A stretch of 10,159 nt of DNA from Patescibacteria group bacterium (GTDB lineage: Bacteria > Patescibacteriota > UBA1384 > XYA2-FULL-43-10 > CAINNR01), in the NCBI GenBank assembly GCA_028690755.1, contig JAQVAO010000011.1, forward strand, positions 1 to 10,159, in the 5' to 3' direction. Made by a program: the position numbers and the translations under genes. The stretch's first letter is position 1. Each line of letters opens with the position of its first letter. The notes under the pieces are model-generated. The model was not told the DNA's origin and did no database searches. It saw only the letters and a program-made list of their open reading frames with translations. Of this stretch, positions 7,525-10,159 are shown in pieces.

Positions 7525-9120
7525 CTATTTTAGTGTCTTGTTTAGTGCCGATAACTGTCTGAGATACAAATATTTGCCGATCAAGGTGTATTTCGCGCCA
7601 CTTGCGCATCTACCACCACTGTATTTGCAGTCTGAAATGTCGCTTGGCGTTGTAACAACTGATCTTCCGTTGCAGATCAATTCGAAGTGTAAATGGGGGC
7701 TATTTAGCCCTGAATATAGGCGCCCAATTTCAGTCCCAGCTTTAATTTCTTGGCCAGCCCTTAATGAGCCACCGTCTTTATTTTTTAAACTTCCTGGCTG
7801 CAAATGTCCGTAGACAACCTGCCACTTTTTCCCTTCAGAGTCGATTCCGGTAGCGAGAATTACTTTGCCGTATCGATCACGGATTTCATCGACAGTGGCG
7901 TCAAATACGGCATAAACTTCTGTTGTCCCGCCAGGAGCTGCAATATCAGACGCATCATTCCACTTGCCATTATTACCAATAAAAACACCGTGGCCCTCTT
8001 TTGGCGCCCTTCTTCTGGGGGTCCCCCCGTGTAAGGTTTCGTTATAACCGGTAATTTTTTCTGTAGCTATCGGTCTGGCAGTCTCTCCAGAATAATGAAA
8101 CGGTGCCTCAGCAAATATATCCAGAAGTTTTGCAACCTCCGAGACTATCTTTTTGCCAGTCTCGGTCCGACCACTATCTGCGGGAGGTAATGATTGAAAG
8201 TTTGTTATTAGAGTTTGGATTTCAGCGATCTTTGCCACTGCCCTATCTTTGGTCTGCTGATCAATGTCGCTGGAGGAATTTAGGCCTGAGAGGACATTGT
8301 CTAAATCTGCCGACAAACCCCGTAAAACTTCGTCTGTCAACTGAGTGGCAATATTTGCGTCTCCCGATAATGCCATAATTTTTGATATCCAAGGCCGGTC
8401 GTTAATAACATCGGCGGCTACAGTCGGGCTGGCTCCGTTGGCATTAGGGGTTTGTCTGGCTTTAAGAAAAATTACTATACCCCCAACAATTATCAAAATA
8501 AATAGAATTATTAGCACAATTGGCACCCAGACTGGTGCAGTCTCAAATAGGGCTGCAATTGCCGCGACGGCAGTTCTTATCGCCGCAACAGCTGCTTGGA
8601 CAGCCTTGGCTATCGCTTGCCCAGCCTTGGCTATCGCTTGACCAGTTTTCTGTGCCGCTTGTGCCGCTCCACGACCGGTTTTTGCGACTCCCTGCCCGGC
8701 CTTAGCAGTTGTCCCGGTTGGTGCCTTTGGTTTGATGGCCGGCCCACCAGGCGGCTGTTTATACGCTTCTGGTGGCTCTGCTTTATATTCTGGGACCTTG
8801 TTTTTTTCCAACTGTTGTTCAGGGGTCTCTTTTATTCTTTGATCTTTTGTTAGGCGCTCAATGTCGTCTCGACTTAGCTCTGGCTGATCGTCCTGTTCTT
8901 CCTCAGAAGATTCATCATCAATAATTTCTTGATCTTCTTCGTCTTCGATATCTTCAGTATCAGCAAAATCACCGGAATTGCCGGTTAGGTTTTCCAGAGG
9001 ATCCTTCTTCTCTGGTCTGGCTTGGATCGGTCTGATATCAGAAATCAAACCTTTCTTGTATTCCTCTTCACTGATCGGTTTTTTCGGATTATTATCCGAT
9101 TTTCCCGTTTGATCAGCCAT
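7525..9120 (-). CDS. Membrane-anchored M23/LytM-domain protein (531 aa), first zinc ligand substituted
   Basis: Members of family M23 cleave peptide cross-links in peptidoglycan or act as non-catalytic activators of amidases. Residues 1-135 are charged and mostly disordered, with a strongly acidic block at 54-78. Residues 136-192 are an Ala/Gly/Lys linker with imperfect repeats (GQAIAKA twice). Residues 197-219 form one transmembrane helix. Residues 225-340 are mainly helical. The M23 domain spans about 345-500. It keeps D392 in SDIAAPGG, H439 in YGHLQ, and H476 and H478 in SPHLHFEL. The residue four before D392, normally the zinc-binding His of HxxxD, is N388. Three Cys (483, 498, 505) lie in the C-terminal part. 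Lys/Arg in the linker predict cytoplasmic N-terminus and external C-terminus. The ATG follows GGGAGGGG at close spacing. The stop is 12 bases before the giant gene, so the two are probably co-transcribed. The fold is certain; catalytic activity is doubtful. Confidence 0.95.
   Translation of the reverse strand: MADQTGKSDNNPKKPISEEEYKKGLISDIRPIQARPEKKDPLENLTGNSGDFADTEDIEDEEDQEIIDDESSEEEQDDQPELSRDDIERLTKDQRIKETPEQQLEKNKVPEYKAEPPEAYKQPPGGPAIKPKAPTGTTAKAGQGVAKTGRGAAQAAQKTGQAIAKAGQAIAKAVQAAVAAIRTAVAAIAALFETAPVWVPIVLIILFILIIVGGIVIFLKARQTPNANGASPTVAADVINDRPWISKIMALSGDANIATQLTDEVLRGLSADLDNVLSGLNSSSDIDQQTKDRAVAKIAEIQTLITNFQSLPPADSGRTETGKKIVSEVAKLLDIFAEAPFHYSGETARPIATEKITGYNETLHGGTPRRRAPKEGHGVFIGNNGKWNDASDIAAPGGTTEVYAVFDATVDEIRDRYGKVILATGIDSEGKKWQVVYGHLQPGSLKNKDGGSLRAGQEIKAGTEIGRLYSGLNSPHLHFELICNGRSVVTTPSDISDCKYSGGRCASGAKYTLIGKYLYLRQLSALNKTLK
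8601..8642. repeat. 21-bp tandem duplication in the M23 gene linker
   Basis: Bases 8601-8621 and 8622-8642 match at 20 of 21 positions. They encode the paired Gly-Gln-Ala-Ile-Ala-Lys-Ala units in the Ala-rich linker before the transmembrane helix. The length is a multiple of three, so copy changes lengthen the linker without breaking the frame. Confidence 0.85.
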
Positions 9121-9121
9121 T

Positions 9122-9129
9122 CCCCTCCC
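9122..9129 (-). promoter_or_regulatory. Ribosome binding site of the M23 gene
   Basis: The minus strand reads GGGAGGGG immediately before the M23 ATG, one base away, with the GGAGG core three bases from the start. The spacing is short, but this is the clearest Shine-Dalgarno in the window. It overlaps the outer edge of the inverted repeat bounding the GIY-YIG cassette and is discussed there as a possible target-site duplicate. Confidence 0.7.
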
Positions 9130-9147
9130 AGGTAGTAGAAATTTGAT
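9128..9147 (+). repeat. Left copy of the cassette inverted repeat
   Basis: It begins CCAGGTAGT and ends AAATTTGAT. It differs from the right copy only at the two central bases (AG here, GA there). It lies between the GIY-YIG stop and the M23 ribosome binding site and forms one arm of a local hairpin. Confidence 0.75.
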
Positions 9148-9163
9148 AAAATTTTTCTACTGG
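9128..9163. repeat. Local hairpin spanning the GIY-YIG stop codon
   Basis: AGTAGAAA at 9134-9141 pairs perfectly with TTTCTACT at 9154-9161, and CC at 9128-9129 can pair with GG at 9162-9163 across a four-base bulge. In the minus-strand mRNA the stem contains the GIY-YIG TAG and ends next to the M23 Shine-Dalgarno. No U-run follows, so it is not an intrinsic terminator. It could modulate M23 translation or be the folded end of the element. Confidence 0.6.
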
Positions 9164-9420
9164 TTACAATATAAATATTCTTTAATCATTCGTTTTAGCG
9201 ATCTCGACCCTTGGTTAGTTTTCAAGTATTTTTCTCTGCGTTTTGCATCATCTGGACTGGCATATGCTTCGTAAAAGATAATTTTCCAGGGTTTATCAGC
9301 TTTTGTCGAAAAATTTAAACCTAAATTATGTTCCTCAAGCCGGCGTTTCAGATTTTTAGTGTATCCGATATACAGACTTTGACTTTTTTCGCTTTGCAAA
9401 AGATATACATAGTGGAACAT
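9157..9420 (-). CDS. Single-domain GIY-YIG endonuclease-like protein (87 aa)
   Basis: The protein belongs to the short stand-alone GIY-YIG family (YhbQ/UPF0213-like), and its length is normal for that group. The two signature tripeptides are Y4-V5-Y6 and Y17-I18-G19. An Arg pair (R26, R27) and H31 follow in KRRLEEH, and the catalytic-type Glu is E63 in KRREKYLK, so the active site looks intact. Family members cut or nick DNA; the cellular role of stand-alone forms is poorly defined. The gene is bounded by inverted repeats and sits between two envelope-related genes with which it shares no obvious function, so it is probably a later arrival. The ATG has no adjacent Shine-Dalgarno; the nearest GGAGG is 25 bases upstream. 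Confidence 0.93.
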   Translation of the reverse strand: MFHYVYLLQSEKSQSLYIGYTKNLKRRLEEHNLGLNFSTKADKPWKIIFYEAYASPDDAKRREKYLKTNQGSRSLKRMIKEYLYCNQ

Positions 9421-9425
9421 AATTG

Positions 9426-9445
9426 ATCAAATTTTCACTACCTGG
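9426..9445 (-). repeat. Right copy of the cassette inverted repeat
   Basis: On the minus strand it reads CCAGGTAGT, then GA, then AAATTTGAT, mirroring the left copy at 18 of 20 positions. It fills most of the gap between the propeller-gene stop and the GIY-YIG start. Confidence 0.75.
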
Positions 9446-9452
9446 CCTCCAA

Positions 9453-10159
9453 CTAGTTGTTTCCGGCCAACCTTACATAATAAAGTTTACCTTTTGAAAT
9501 GAAAACCGCGGCCGAATTATCATCGCTTAAGACAATCTCTGATATCTCAGCACTGTTCTGACCCTTGAAATAGAAATCAGTAACGTCGCCATTTCCTAAG
9601 TCATACAATACTAGTTTACTACTGTCGCCGGAACGTGGCAAGAAAATTTTCCCGGGCTCACTCCAATACCTAATCATCGACGCAGCTCCATTAACCTTAA
9701 GCGATTTTTTGTTTTGTCCGTCCAAATCCATAATCGAAAGAGTTTGATTATAGGGATTATTTCTATCTGCTGAGTAAGTCGAAAATATTATTCTCTTGCT
9801 ATCAGCGGTGAACACTGCTTCTTTTTGATCACCAGTGCTATCAATCTGCTGTACGGTTTTAGTAAAAACATTTATTAGATATATTTTGTTTTCTTGGAAA
9901 TTTTTGTTTCTTGGGATCATCAATAGCCACTCAGAATTGGGTGAGAAAGCCAGGTAGGGGTTTGAGATTCCAAGCTCGGCCAGATTTGCCACCCGATATT
10001 TTGTCTCATTGGTTTTATTGGCAAAAATTATCGATTTCTCGCCACTTGGCGGGGCGTAATAATAGGCAATGCGTGAATCATCCGGCGACCAAACAATATC
10101 GCCAATATCCGAACCAAAAGCGGTCTCCTGCTGATTGACGAAGTCGTATTTTTTAAAAT
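9453..10159 (-). CDS. TolB/WD40-like beta-propeller protein, C-terminal part (5' end outside window)
   Basis: The reading frame stays open to the right edge, giving 234 visible residues. A GTG at 9990-9992 could be taken as a start but sits mid-domain, so the gene is truncated by the window, not short. At least five blade-like repeats are visible: IGDIVWSPDDSRIAYYY, PYLAFSPNSEWLLMI, EAVFTADSKRIIFST, SMIRYWSEPGKIFL and a final EIVLSDDNSAAVFIS strand set. The SPD/SxN turns and the phrase SIMDLDGQN are typical of TolB-type propellers. Such domains are usually extracytoplasmic binding scaffolds. Whether it has a signal peptide or another domain cannot be seen. The TAG stop lies close upstream of the GIY-YIG cassette, and the gene is probably the operon partner of the M23 gene. 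Confidence 0.88.
   Translation of the reverse strand, partial: FKKYDFVNQQETAFGSDIGDIVWSPDDSRIAYYYAPPSGEKSIIFANKTNETKYRVANLAELGISNPYLAFSPNSEWLLMIPRNKNFQENKIYLINVFTKTVQQIDSTGDQKEAVFTADSKRIIFSTYSADRNNPYNQTLSIMDLDGQNKKSLKVNGAASMIRYWSEPGKIFLPRSGDSSKLVLYDLGNGDVTDFYFKGQNSAEISEIVLSDDNSAAVFISKGKLYYVRLAGNN

Larger units (their letters stand above)
9124..9450. mobile_element. Putative GIY-YIG cassette with inverted repeats and 5-bp flanking direct repeats
   Basis: The plus strand at 9128-9147 and the minus strand at 9445-9426 share CCAGGTAGT-NN-AAATTTGAT, 18 of 20 positions, as a terminal inverted repeat around the single GIY-YIG gene. Just outside lie two copies of CCTCC, at 9124-9128 and 9446-9450. 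The left copy shares one base with the repeat. The arrangement resembles a small inserted element with a target-site duplication. There is no transposase, so mobility would need the nuclease itself or help from elsewhere. The repeats could instead be paired RNA ends that regulate the gene. Confidence 0.5.

Noticed and set aside
154..9120. Recoded TGA (as in Gracilibacteria and Absconditabacteria)
   Set aside because: The long genes read through without in-frame TGA, and the tail at 42-44 appears to use TGA as a stop, so the standard code fits.
9437..9439. GTG after GGAGG as an alternative GIY-YIG start
   Set aside because: The frame GTG-AAA-ATT-TGA stops after three codons.
9453..9992. A complete 179-residue gene starting at GTG 9992
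   Set aside because: The frame is open to the window edge and encodes another propeller blade (GDIVWSPDDSRIAY) upstream of the GTG, so the start lies outside.
1..10159. CRISPR array, tRNA or rRNA
   Set aside because: No regularly spaced identical repeats and no cloverleaf or rRNA-like sequence noticed; nearly all bases are covered by protein-coding genes.

Overview
The window reads as part of a compact, leftward (minus-strand) gene cluster from a bacterium, most likely a Patescibacteria/CPR-type genome. That assignment is inference. It rests on a very large secreted protein with no recognisable family, a single-domain GIY-YIG protein lodged in the cluster, intergenic gaps of about 10-35 bases, moderate GC and standard stop codons. 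No rRNA, tRNA or other taxonomic marker is present to test it.

From right to left (the direction of transcription) the window holds four genes. First is the 3' part of a TolB/WD40-like beta-propeller gene, which runs off the right edge. Next is a small GIY-YIG endonuclease-like gene. Then comes a bitopic membrane protein with an acidic cytoplasmic N-terminus, an Ala-rich linker, one transmembrane helix and an extracytoplasmic M23/LytM domain. Last is a 2452-residue protein with a signal peptide, an M15-like zinc-site signature, a long array of degenerate helical motifs and a hydrophobic C-terminal segment. At the far left, the last codons of a rightward gene are followed at once by a strong intrinsic terminator, so two transcription units converge near positions 44-154.

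The propeller, M23 protein and giant protein probably act together at the cell envelope. All three are exported or membrane-associated by sequence, and two carry peptidoglycan-peptidase-like folds that each look catalytically incomplete: the M23 domain has Asn in place of the first zinc-ligand His, and the M15-like motif lacks an obvious third ligand. A surface or secretion assembly built partly from inactive peptidase folds is a reasonable hypothesis, not a demonstrated function.

The GIY-YIG gene looks like an insertion. It is bounded by a near-perfect 20-bp inverted repeat (18/20) and then by the 5-bp direct repeat CCTCC. On the minus strand that direct repeat is GGAGG, the Shine-Dalgarno core of the M23 gene. 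Removing the cassette would leave the propeller stop codon a few bases before a normal ribosome binding site for the M23 gene.
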